A DNA stretch of 47,568 nt from Candidatus Saccharibacteria bacterium UBA2952 (GTDB taxonomy: Bacteria; Patescibacteriota; Saccharimonadia; Saccharimonadales; Saccharimonadaceae): contig DEBQ01000003.1 in NCBI GenBank assembly GCA_002348605.1, positions 1 through 47,568 on the forward strand, read 5' to 3'. Below the pieces are notes generated by a model, which saw only the letters and a program-made list of their open reading frames with translations, searched no databases and was not told the DNA's origin. The position numbers and the translations under genes were made by a program. Within the stretch, counting starts at the first letter, position 1. Every line of letters begins with the position of its first letter. Shown here in pieces: positions 6,690 through 14,288 of the stretch.

Positions 6690-8897
6690 CTCTGCGCCAG
6701 CCAGGTCGTCCATACTCGAAATAAGTACTTCGCGTGGGCGGGAGCCGTCGGCGGCACCAATAACGCCCTGCTCTTCCATTTCTTCAATGATTCGGGCTGC
6801 GCGGGCATACCCTATGCGTAGGCGTCGTTGGAGCAAGCTGGTCGAAGCCTTGCGGCTTTCAATCACAACACGCAGCGCGTCTTGGTACATGTCATCACCG
6901 CCTTCGCCGCCGTAGTCCATGACCACGCCGCCCTTGCCGTTCAGGTGTACCGGCTGCGACACGATTTCGTCGTTGTACTGCGGCGCCGACTGCATACGCA
7001 AGTGGTCGGTAATCTTCATGACTTCTTGGTCCATTACCCAGGCACCCTGGATACGCTTTGGTTTTGGCATTTCGGCGGTCTTCATAAGCATGTCACCTTG
7101 GCCAAGCAATTTTTCGGCACCGATCTGGTCTAGAATGGTACGGCTGTCGATTTGCGAGGCCACGGTAAAGGCGATGCGGGCCGGAATATTGGCTTTGATA
7201 AGCCCGGTAATGACATCGACGCTTGGGCGCTGCGTGGCAAGTACCAGGTGGATTCCCACGGCACGGGCCTTCTGTGCCAAACGGACGATCAACGCTTCGA
7301 CGTCGCGGGCAGCGACCATCATTAGGTCGGCCAACTCATCGATGACGATGACGATGTACGGCATGGCGCCGTCGGCAGTGTCGCTTGGGCCTTCTTCGTC
7401 AGCTACAGCAATCTTACGACCGCGGCTGCCAAGCGACTGGTTGTACGACTTAATGTCGCGCATCTTAGCTTCGGCCAGCAAGCGGTAACGGCGCTCCATT
7501 TCGTTCACGGCCCACTTAAGTGCGCTAATCGTCTTTTCAGGTTCGGTAATAACCGGTGTTAATAGGTGTGGAATGTCTTCATACGGCGCCATTTCGACTT
7601 GCTTCGGGTCGACCAAAATCAGCTTCATTTCACTTGGAGAATTGCGGTACAGCAGGCTGGTAAGCAGCGTGTTAATCATGACAGACTTACCAGACCCGGT
7701 TTGACCAGCGACTAGAAGGTGCGGCATTTTGTTCAGCTGCCCTACCACGGCGTCACCGGAAATGTCCTTACCGATTGCAAAGCCAAGCGGTTCGTGCGTG
7801 GCTTGCCACTGCTTGCTTTCAAGAATGCCGCGCAGGCGTACGTCGGCGGCGCGGCGGTTCGGTACTTCAATACCAACGGCGCGCATGCCAGGAATCGGCG
7901 CTTCAATACGAAGCGTTTGAGCCGCCAAGTTAAGGGCGATGTTGGTTTCGAGCTGGGTAATACGTGTCAGCTTGACACCCTGTGGTGGTTTTAAAGTGTA
8001 CTGAGTCACCTTTGGACCAATGTTGGCGCCTTCCATTTCGACGTCAATGGCGAATTCGGCCAGCGTATCCTTAATAATCTTGGCATTATGCTGTACATCG
8101 CCGGCGTCGGCCGGGTTTTGCTTTTTTTCAAGCAGGTCTAAGCTTGGTGCCTGCCAATTCGGGTCGCGCACGCTAACGAGCGCCGCCTGGCTTTCGGCCA
8201 CTTTGTCTTGTTGTACGCTGCCCTTCAGACTGCTCAGGCGTGAAGATTTTTTGTCGGTTGGGTCGGCTACTGGAACACCGGCGTTCATCTTAAACTCGGC
8301 CGTTTCGCCACGTACATCAAGTTCGGCGGCTTTACGCATGACCTTCACGTTTTCTTTTTGCTCGCCCTCCTCGCTACGTGTGCGGATAAGTTCCCACAAC
8401 TTGCGGATCAGTACGAATGGCGAAACACGAATAATAAACAGGCTTGTCAGCAAGATAAGCAGGATGTAAATGAATATCGCCACCCCAGAATCAACCAGCG
8501 CCAGCACGCCGTCGTTCAGGGTCTTGCCCAAAAAGCCACCTGTTTGGTTGCCGGCTGTGCCGAGTAGCCCGAACAGGCCAGCAAACCATAGCACCAACCC
8601 GAAGGCGGATATATAGAGCACGATTGGCAGACGGTTTTCTTCGGCCCTGAATATTTCAATCGCGACGTAAATGAACAGTAGCGGAAGTATGTACACCGCG
8701 TAGCCGATGGTTGCCAGGCTGGCTGACTGCAGCCATTCCAGCACTGGTCCCCCGACACCGAACCAAGCGACGATTAAAAGCACACTAATAGCAAGTAGGC
8801 CGACCGCGCCGACCTGGTTCCAAAAGCCGGTTGGCAGCGTGTGCTGCGGAACCTGCTTGACTGGTTTCTTGCTTGTTCGCCTTTTTCTTTTCGCCAT
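6687..8897 (-). CDS. ftsK: DNA translocase FtsK/SpoIIIE
   Basis: Septal DNA pump that clears chromosomes from the division site. Four membrane helices lie in about residues 28-48, 62-82, 92-112 and 135-158. A linker precedes the RecA-like motor, with Walker A GQTGSGKS at residues 398-405 and Walker B IVIVIDELADL near residue 512. The last 60 residues form the winged-helix gamma domain (ALRVVIESRKASTS...LQRRLRIGYARAARIIEEM) that reads KOPS-like sites in relatives. At 736 residues it is a short FtsK with a reduced linker. No strong Shine-Dalgarno precedes the ATG; two promoters lie upstream. Confidence 0.97.
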   Translation of the reverse strand: MAKRKRRTSKKPVKQVPQHTLPTGFWNQVGAVGLLAISVLLIVAWFGVGGPVLEWLQSASLATIGYAVYILPLLFIYVAIEIFRAEENRLPIVLYISAFGLVLWFAGLFGLLGTAGNQTGGFLGKTLNDGVLALVDSGVAIFIYILLILLTSLFIIRVSPFVLIRKLWELIRTRSEEGEQKENVKVMRKAAELDVRGETAEFKMNAGVPVADPTDKKSSRLSSLKGSVQQDKVAESQAALVSVRDPNWQAPSLDLLEKKQNPADAGDVQHNAKIIKDTLAEFAIDVEMEGANIGPKVTQYTLKPPQGVKLTRITQLETNIALNLAAQTLRIEAPIPGMRAVGIEVPNRRAADVRLRGILESKQWQATHEPLGFAIGKDISGDAVVGQLNKMPHLLVAGQTGSGKSVMINTLLTSLLYRNSPSEMKLILVDPKQVEMAPYEDIPHLLTPVITEPEKTISALKWAVNEMERRYRLLAEAKMRDIKSYNQSLGSRGRKIAVADEEGPSDTADGAMPYIVIVIDELADLMMVAARDVEALIVRLAQKARAVGIHLVLATQRPSVDVITGLIKANIPARIAFTVASQIDSRTILDQIGAEKLLGQGDMLMKTAEMPKPKRIQGAWVMDQEVMKITDHLRMQSAPQYNDEIVSQPVHLNGKGGVVMDYGGEGGDDMYQDALRVVIESRKASTSLLQRRLRIGYARAARIIEEMEEQGVIGAADGSRPREVLISSMDDLAGAE

Positions 8898-8920
8898 AGT
8901 GCTTATTCTAACTGGTTGGT

Positions 8921-8949
8921 ATTATACGGCGCGCCTTCACCTCTGTCGA
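8921..8949 (-). promoter_or_regulatory. Proximal ftsK promoter
   Basis: -35 TCGACA, 17-nt spacer, -10 TATAAT, 23 nt upstream of the ftsK ATG. Confidence 0.75.
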
Positions 8950-8965
8950 GGGAAGATTCTTGTTT

Positions 8966-8994
8966 ATTGTAGCATAATTCGCAACAAAAATCAA
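8966..8994 (-). promoter_or_regulatory. Distal ftsK promoter with AGCATAAGCA box
   Basis: -35 TTGATT, 17-nt spacer, -10 TACAAT. The 10-mer AGCATAAGCA abuts the -35 on its upstream side (8995-9004). Confidence 0.65.
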
Positions 8995-9002
8995 TGCTTA
9001 TG

Positions 9003-9308
9003 CTATGCGTCGTCACTGGTAAGTGCTTGTCGCTTAAGCACCAATGGCCGTATATGACGGTAATGAACGATCATCAAGACCATTACCAGGTAGAACGTTA
9101 CCCATATACTGTTTACGACGATAAGTAGCGCGTTACCCAGCGAAGTAACGTATAGAAGACTAGTAGCCTGCGTTATAAGCCAGACGCTCCAGGTGGGAAG
9201 ACTCAATTCATCGGACGCTTTTGAAATTCGCAGTTGGTTAATCTGAGGCAAACACGCCGCGATTGCGACGATGGCACCTATGATGTAAACGGTTTGAATG
9301 ATGAACAT
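9003..9308 (-). CDS. SemiSWEET/PQ-loop family small membrane transporter
   Basis: A 101-residue protein with three predicted membrane helices. The first helix ends in a PQ-loop motif (CLPQINQLRISKASDELS), followed by LPTWSVWLITQATSLLYV, the signature layout of SemiSWEET sugar transporters that work as dimers. A role in sugar or metabolite facilitation is inferred from the family. The gene stands alone with its own promoter and is flanked by near-identical 20-bp direct repeats (about 8985-9004 and 9362-9382). Confidence 0.8.
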   Translation of the reverse strand: MFIIQTVYIIGAIVAIAACLPQINQLRISKASDELSLPTWSVWLITQATSLLYVTSLGNALLIVVNSIWVTFYLVMVLMIVHYRHIRPLVLKRQALTSDDA

Positions 9309-9343
9309 ATGTTTATTTCAGTTTATAGCTTATGCTTACATAT

Positions 9344-9372
9344 AATTTAGCATGTTATTGCCAAAAAGTCAA
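9344..9372 (-). promoter_or_regulatory. Promoter of the SemiSWEET-like gene
   Basis: -35 TTGACT, 17-nt spacer, -10 TAAATT. AGCATAAGCA again abuts the -35 (9373-9382), as at the distal ftsK promoter. Confidence 0.65.
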
Positions 9373-9381
9373 TGCTTATGC

Positions 9382-9410
9382 TTGCCCATGATATGTTTGG
9401 CTTTTATAGT
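9382..9410 (+). promoter_or_regulatory. Promoter of the 9456-9848 orphan gene
   Basis: -35 TTGCCC, 17-nt spacer, -10 TATAGT. The same -10 variant precedes the third G+C-rich gene (47444-47472). Confidence 0.65.
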
Positions 9411-9455
9411 AACGCTCACGTACTTCTACATCCGTCCACCGAAGGGATTCATGCA

Positions 9456-9848
9456 ATGCCCCGCCTCATCATCGAGCTCAAACTCGCATCGCAGCCTGAC
9501 CACCCAGTCAAGATCACCTACGACTCCAGGACACCTTCCCACCCGTTGTGGTTGGTCGGTGTGAACGGTGGCCCGCTCGCGTTCGACCTGTGGCGCGTGG
9601 GAATCGAGCACGTTGCCGTCACCGGCATCGACACCAAGGCGGACTTCGTGAACGCCTTGATCGCCGAGTATCCGCTGGCTGGCACCCTTCCCGAGCAGAA
9701 GCTCAGCCACCTGCTTGCCCAGCGAACGTTCGTCAAAATCGAACCGACCGAAGGCCACGTCGTACCGGGAACGTTCAGCGTTCACCTGCCAGATGGCGAG
9801 GTGCTGTTCACGGACAGGATTATGGACGAGACAGTGCTCATGCACTGA
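9456..9848 (+). CDS. Orphan protein of unknown function, G+C-rich
   Basis: A 130-residue soluble protein beginning MPRLIIELKLASQPD. The chosen ATG at 9456 has a GAAGGG Shine-Dalgarno about 9 nt upstream; the open frame extends further 5' but without coding character. The predicted structure is mixed alpha/beta with no signal peptide or membrane helix. I recognise no family or catalytic motif. Codons are visibly more G+C-rich than in adjacent genes. It is the only rightward gene here and is isolated by its own promoter and terminator, which suggests lateral acquisition. Confidence 0.7.
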   Translation: MPRLIIELKLASQPDHPVKITYDSRTPSHPLWLVGVNGGPLAFDLWRVGIEHVAVTGIDTKADFVNALIAEYPLAGTLPEQKLSHLLAQRTFVKIEPTEGHVVPGTFSVHLPDGEVLFTDRIMDETVLMH

Positions 9849-9881
9849 CGTACCCGCCCCGTCTGCCGAGCGTCGAGCCTC

Positions 9882-9928
9882 AAAAATACGAAGCTCCGCC
9901 GGTAAAACGACGGGGCTTTCGTATTTTT
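9882..9928. terminator. Bidirectional terminator
   Basis: Long hairpin with AAAAATACGAA and TTCGTATTTTT outer arms and a G+C-rich inner stem, giving T-runs on both strands. It separates the rightward orphan gene from the leftward NTase-like gene. Confidence 0.9.
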
Positions 9929-9935
9929 GACTATT

Positions 9936-10427
9936 TTAGTAACCGAGTTCCAGGTATTGTTCGATTCGGCGCAGGTCTTCTTCGTCCTGCGGCCGGCCGG
10001 TTTCACGTTTAGTCAGTGCTACGAGTTCAGGTTTTGCCACCCAGATTCCCGTGTCAGGGTCTTGGTCACTCATAGTGCCAAGCTCGGGCAAATACATACG
10101 ACCCTTACCGGTACGGTTATATCGGTACATTGAAAAGTCCCAACGGTGGACGTCGAACCGGTCCTTATCGTCACGGCGCGAAATAACCGTACGCTCCTTG
10201 CCTTCCTTACTAATACCGACCAGCATACGGACAGCTCTAAAGCCTAGTTCGTGTTCTAGGTACAAGTTATTTTCAAGGTTGGTGGCCATGTCGATGTCAC
10301 CGTTTTCGTGTTCCGGGCGGATACCGCGAATGACCAAGGCGGCACCATGGTTAATGACGATTTCTTCAGGGTATGGCATGCCAAGGGCTGCCACTTCGTC
10401 AATAAGTTCTCGGTTCGCGAATTTCAT
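9936..10427 (-). CDS. Nucleotidyltransferase-fold protein
   Basis: A 163-residue protein with hallmarks of the minimal NTase fold: ALVIRGIRPEHENGDIDMAT (residues about 30-49) supplies the G-x-D-x-D-type metal-binding motif, and the C-terminal GRPQDEEDLRRIEQYL helix matches the tail common in AbiEii/MNT-like NTases. Substrate is unknown; such proteins act as toxins, antitoxins or small-molecule nucleotidyltransferases. No HEPN or other toxin partner lies next to it. It has its own strong promoter. Function beyond the fold is not supported. Confidence 0.6.
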   Translation of the reverse strand: MKFANRELIDEVAALGMPYPEEIVINHGAALVIRGIRPEHENGDIDMATNLENNLYLEHELGFRAVRMLVGISKEGKERTVISRRDDKDRFDVHRWDFSMYRYNRTGKGRMYLPELGTMSDQDPDTGIWVAKPELVALTKRETGRPQDEEDLRRIEQYLELGY

Positions 10428-10439
10428 AGCTAAAAGTAT

Positions 10440-10468
10440 ATTTTAGCATAAATCTATATTTTTATCAA
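10440..10468 (-). promoter_or_regulatory. Promoter of NTase-like gene
   Basis: -35 TTGATA, 17-nt spacer, -10 TAAAAT, about 13 nt before the ATG. Confidence 0.75.
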
Positions 10469-10525
10469 GCAGGGCGATTCGATACAAATACGAGGCGCCA
10501 GCCGAGCTTCAGGGGGAGGAGCGAA

Positions 10526-10567
10526 TCTTTGGATTCACTCCAAAGATGAAGCGGAGGGGTGAGCCCC
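10526..10567 (-). terminator. Tandem hairpins downstream of RNase J
   Basis: Just after the RNase J stop come AGGGG/CCCCT with a CTCA loop (10554-10567) and ATCTTTGGA/TCCAAAGAT with a 5-nt loop (10526-10548). No clear T-run follows. They could terminate or protect the RNase J transcript, or be part of a small structured RNA. Confidence 0.5.
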
Positions 10568-10574
10568 TTCTAAA

Positions 10575-12707
10575 TCAATACCCGCGAGTATCGAAGTGTG
10601 GCTTAGGCTCGGCTGCTTCGGTGTCAGGTACCTGCTTAGGCGGAAGCTTTTTGGCAATTGGACGGACGAACGGCTTGGCAGCCGGCGCGGCTTTCGCTGC
10701 CCCGTTCTGGCGGCCATTTTGCTGTTGCGGCTGGCCGGCGCCGCCAATTTCGTTAATGACCGGAATGACAATCGGTGTACGACGCGTTTGGTCGTACAGA
10801 ATGTGCGTGATCTCGTCTTTAATTTCCTTCTTCATTTGGTCAAGGTCGACCTTTTTGCCACCAAAGCCACGGGCGACCTTTTGCTTGAGGTATTGGCGAA
10901 TCAGCCCCATTAGTTCTTCACTATCACGTAGGTAAATGAACCCACGCGAAATGATGTCGGGGCTCGTGAGAAGCCGACCGGTACCTCGCTGCAGCGTCAG
11001 GACGACGACGAACATGCCTTCGTTCGCCATGTGAATGCGGTCTTTTAGAACCACTTCGCTCACAACAGCGCCGGAATCGTCGTACATGGTACCACCGACT
11101 GGAATTCGGCCGTTCTTGCGGGCGCCTTCGGTAGTGATTTCAATGACGTCACCGGAGTCACAGACAAAGATGTTTTGACGCGGAATACCAGCCTCTTTTT
11201 CGGCCAGGCGGGCGTTGTGGACAAGCATGTGGAATTCACCGTGAATCGGCAGGTAGTAGGTCGGGTTAAGGGGGTTAATTAACTTAACGTGGTCTTCGTA
11301 GTACCCGTGGCCAGAAAGGTGTAGCGGACCAATACCGGTCAGGTGCGTTTTACCGTTCTGGACGACTTCGCTTCCCTCTCGCATAAGGCCGTCGACCGTA
11401 CGGACGACATACTTTTCGTTGCCTGGAATCGGGTTGGAGCTGAACACGACGACGTCGCTGTTCTTGATCTTGATGTGCTTGTGCGCACCCGACGCCATAC
11501 GATTTAGAACGGCATTGAATTCGCCCTGTGAACCGGTACAGACAATCGTTACCTTGCCGTCTGGCAGTTTGACGATGTCTTCCATTTTCATGACGACGTC
11601 TTTTGGCACCTTAATGGCACCGGCGCGTAGCGCCACTTCCATGTTCTGAATCATGCTGTAACCAGCGAATGCTACCTTGCGGTCGTGCTTTTTGGCTTCG
11701 TCCAGAATCACCTGCATACGGTGAATTTGTGACGAGAAACAGCTCAGAATCAGCCGAGAGTTCGGGTATTTGTCCATCGCTTGGCCCATAGAAACCTGAA
11801 TGTCGAATTCGCCGTGGGTGTGCGTGCCTTCGGACTCACAGTTGGTCGATTCGTTCATAAGCATCAGAATGCCTTCTTTGGTGGCGATTTCGGTCAGGCG
11901 CTCAAGATCGAACTTGCGGCCATCGACCGGGTTTTCTTCAAAACGCCAGTCACCGGTGTCCACCAGTACGCCAAGCGGAGTACGGACAACCACGGCCGTG
12001 GCGTCAGGAATCGAGTGGTTCACCCGCACGAGTTCAATTGAAAAACTATCACCAAGCTGAACGCGTTCGTGTAACTCAGGGTTCAGTTCGTAGTATTCCG
12101 GTTCGTAGCCACTGGAGCTTTCTTCCATGGTGCGCTTGAGCATACCGATGGTGAATTTTGAACCATACACAGGAGCTGGAATACGGTGAATTAAGTGACG
12201 GAACGCACCAATGTGGTCTAAGTGTCCGTGCGTGAACACGGCGCCGCGAATCTTGTGCTTGTTGGCTTCAAGGTAGCTAATGTCAGGGGTAATGTAGTTA
12301 ATACCCGGGTAGTCTGCGCCTGGGAACAAAAAGCCCATGTCGATAACAATGATGTCGTTCTCGTATTCGATTGCCATCATGTTCTTGCCGATGCCCATTT
12401 CGCCAAGACCACCAATTGGCATGATCTTAAGCTTAGGTCCACGGGTTTGTTTGGCGCGTTTTTGGTCGGCCAGACTAAACTGCTTGCCGTCGTAGCCGTT
12501 ATAAATGCTTTTGTTCACCGGCACGTTAATGATGTGCTGGCTGGCACGCAAATTGACGTCTTCGGACGTGCGGCGTTGGGCGCGGAAGACTTCTCCACGG
12601 CGGGTACTGGTGTTGTTCAGTACGGTATTGTCGGATTTTCGCTTTTGTTGGTTAGGCCGCTTAGACATATCATCAGCTTGCGGCTTCGCGAGTCGGCGTT
12701 GACCCAT
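10575..12707 (-). CDS. rnj: Ribonuclease J
   Basis: Metallo-beta-lactamase/beta-CASP ribonuclease with 5'-3' exonuclease and endonuclease activity in relatives. A basic, Gln-rich N-terminal extension of about 90 residues precedes the core. The zinc motif HGHLDH is at residues 160-165, with DTGDW and the beta-CASP SGHG and HGEFHM motifs later. The C-terminus carries a Pro/Ala/Gln-rich extension (710 aa total, longer than the usual 550-560). The ATG at 12707 has AAGGAG 12 nt upstream, a long spacing; a second ATG at 12668 is possible. It stops in TGA, so TGA is a stop here. Confidence 0.96.
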   Translation of the reverse strand: MGQRRLAKPQADDMSKRPNQQKRKSDNTVLNNTSTRRGEVFRAQRRTSEDVNLRASQHIINVPVNKSIYNGYDGKQFSLADQKRAKQTRGPKLKIMPIGGLGEMGIGKNMMAIEYENDIIVIDMGFLFPGADYPGINYITPDISYLEANKHKIRGAVFTHGHLDHIGAFRHLIHRIPAPVYGSKFTIGMLKRTMEESSSGYEPEYYELNPELHERVQLGDSFSIELVRVNHSIPDATAVVVRTPLGVLVDTGDWRFEENPVDGRKFDLERLTEIATKEGILMLMNESTNCESEGTHTHGEFDIQVSMGQAMDKYPNSRLILSCFSSQIHRMQVILDEAKKHDRKVAFAGYSMIQNMEVALRAGAIKVPKDVVMKMEDIVKLPDGKVTIVCTGSQGEFNAVLNRMASGAHKHIKIKNSDVVVFSSNPIPGNEKYVVRTVDGLMREGSEVVQNGKTHLTGIGPLHLSGHGYYEDHVKLINPLNPTYYLPIHGEFHMLVHNARLAEKEAGIPRQNIFVCDSGDVIEITTEGARKNGRIPVGGTMYDDSGAVVSEVVLKDRIHMANEGMFVVVLTLQRGTGRLLTSPDIISRGFIYLRDSEELMGLIRQYLKQKVARGFGGKKVDLDQMKKEIKDEITHILYDQTRRTPIVIPVINEIGGAGQPQQQNGRQNGAAKAAPAAKPFVRPIAKKLPPKQVPDTEAAEPKPHFDTRGY

Positions 12708-12820
12708 AAATTGTTATTTCTCCTTTGGTAAAAGAATTTATTTTTAATTTCAAAAATTATTTAAGTATACAGATGAGGCTTGGGTAAATTCGGTCAGTTC
12801 CCTCGGTTGTAGTAGCCCTT

Positions 12821-12849
12821 AGTATAGCAAATAACGCACGGTTTGACAA
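12821..12849 (-). promoter_or_regulatory. Promoter of RNase J gene
   Basis: -35 TTGTCA, 17-nt spacer, -10 TATACT, giving a leader of about 107 nt. It abuts the UDG stop codon. The leader contains AGTATAC-AGATGAGGC (plus-strand reading, 12764-12779), resembling a sequence upstream of pnp. Confidence 0.8.
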
Positions 12850-12850
12850 G

Positions 12851-13441
12851 TTATTTAAGTCCTTTTATAAATTCTGGTACTTTCAGAAAATCGTCGATGA
12901 GCGTTTGGCGCAAACCCCCGTTGTACAACGCCGCCGCGGGGTGGTAGAGCGGTACGATAAGCCAGTCGTGTTTTTTACCATCGTGGTATTTCACCTTTTT
13001 TCGAACAGCATGGCCATGAATCTGGCTTATACGCGCATCAGACAGAAAGAATTCCATGCTGTGGCGACCAAGCGTTACGATCGCCTTGGGATCAATGATT
13101 TCGAGCTGACGGGCCAAATAGGGCCAGAACGCCTGCTTTTCTTCGGGCAGTGGGTCGCGGTTGTTCGGCGGGCGGTATTTCACGATGTTCGTGATGAAAA
13201 CGTCGGAACGGTCTAAGCCGGCCGCGGCTAACATCTCGTTCAAAAACTTGCCGGCAGCACCAACAAACGGCAGTCCCTGCTCATCTTCGTTCTTGCCCGG
13301 CGCTTCGCCGATAAACACGATGTCGGCATTTGGATTGCCATCGCCCATGACTAGGTTCAACGCTTGTGTCGAAAGTTCCGGCGTGACATTCGCATCAAGA
13401 ATCGCCTGCTTGATTTTGTCGAGTTCGGCTTGTTTATCCAT
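12851..13441 (-). CDS. Family 4-type uracil-DNA glycosylase lacking all cysteines
   Basis: Removes uracil from DNA in base-excision repair, by family. Motif A GEAPGKNEDEQGLPFVG begins at residue 45, NIVKYRPPNNRDPLPEE follows, and the C-terminal motif is HPAAAL. The four iron-sulfur Cys of family 4 enzymes are absent: the N-terminal CxxC region reads NVTPEL, VKC is VKY, and the Cys before the PYL-type helix is Phe. The 196-residue protein has no cysteine anywhere. The catalytic motifs look intact, so activity without a cluster is plausible. It follows the coiled-coil gene by three bases. Confidence 0.88.
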   Translation of the reverse strand: MDKQAELDKIKQAILDANVTPELSTQALNLVMGDGNPNADIVFIGEAPGKNEDEQGLPFVGAAGKFLNEMLAAAGLDRSDVFITNIVKYRPPNNRDPLPEEKQAFWPYLARQLEIIDPKAIVTLGRHSMEFFLSDARISQIHGHAVRKKVKYHDGKKHDWLIVPLYHPAAALYNGGLRQTLIDDFLKVPEFIKGLK

Positions 13442-13444
13442 TGG

Positions 13445-14218
13445 TTATGATTGCTTGATTTTTTGACTAAGTACTTGCTCTAGTTTTTGAAGTTCTCGCG
13501 CACCCGATGCGTCTTGGCTCGCCTTTTGAAGTGCTTCAAGGTCCAGCGAGCCTACCAGCGAAGCATTGGCCTTTTTAAGGTCACTGACCGACTTTTCGGT
13601 TGGCTGGTTGGTTGTTTCGTAACTATCGAATACCTTTTGGCGCTCCCGAACACCACCTGCGAATTTCCGTGCGTATTCGGCAAAGACCGTGACATTCGAT
13701 TTTGCCAGTGCGTCCAGTGTTGCCAGGCAGTCTTTTGATGCCTCTCGGTGCGCCTTGGCAGCATTTGTTTGTCTGGTAACTTGCAAAATGTCATTACATT
13801 CGGCGAACGATCGCTTCATGGCGACAAACCCATTGCTGTAGCCGATAAACGCATCGGCCTTTTTTTGAAGCGCGCTATTCGCTGACCGGACCTCTTGGTC
13901 CCGGAGCGCCTTCATGTCCCCAATTTCATCGAGGCTTTTTTGGAGGTCATTAACTGATGATTCGTACCGCTTCTTCAATGTTTTTTCTGAGTCGGGTTTT
14001 GCGCTTGACCCACTCGAAAAGGTGGCAGTATATGCCGTCGATGCCGAGCTGACTTCATCGAACGAAGTGCGTAGGTCACTTACGGCGGCCTTCGCCTTTT
14101 CAAAATCTTGCTTGGTTGGTGCTGCCCAGATGTTTACGTAGAGGAGCGTCAGTGTGGCTATGAGCGCGATGAAAACGGTGACCGTTCCGGCAATGATCAG
14201 CTTGGTTCGTCGTTGCAC
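13445..14218 (-). CDS. Membrane-anchored coiled-coil protein of unknown function
   Basis: A 257-residue protein with one N-terminal membrane helix (residues 7-30, LIIAGTVTVFIALIATLTLL) and an extracytoplasmic helical domain rich in Lys, Ser, Ala and Asp with heptad-like spacing. Two Cys (in AECNDI and SKDCLA) could form a disulfide. The GTG start has AAGGAGG at ideal spacing. No family was recognised. A similar layout occurs in the 201-residue protein at 45257-45862. It is cotranscribed with the UDG gene. Confidence 0.75.
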   Translation of the reverse strand: MQRRTKLIIAGTVTVFIALIATLTLLYVNIWAAPTKQDFEKAKAAVSDLRTSFDEVSSASTAYTATFSSGSSAKPDSEKTLKKRYESSVNDLQKSLDEIGDMKALRDQEVRSANSALQKKADAFIGYSNGFVAMKRSFAECNDILQVTRQTNAAKAHREASKDCLATLDALAKSNVTVFAEYARKFAGGVRERQKVFDSYETTNQPTEKSVSDLKKANASLVGSLDLEALQKASQDASGARELQKLEQVLSQKIKQS

Positions 14219-14246
14219 CGCTCCTCCTTTATTTGGCTTACCTTAT

Positions 14247-14275
14247 AATTATACCCCGCTTAGCGGGGTATAATT
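14247..14275. terminator. 13-bp perfect inverted repeat between pnp and next gene
   Basis: AATTATACCCCGC and GCGGGGTATAATT flank a TTA loop. As RNA it is a strong hairpin ending in A/U-rich sequence, fitting a pnp terminator. As DNA it places TATAAT boxes on both strands, so it may also act as an operator/promoter. Confidence 0.6.
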
Positions 14276-14288
14276 TCGTTCGCGCCGT

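Noticed and set aside
10428..10574. tRNA or known riboswitch in the structured gap
   Set aside because: No cloverleaf, T-loop or CCA pattern, and no recognised riboswitch core.
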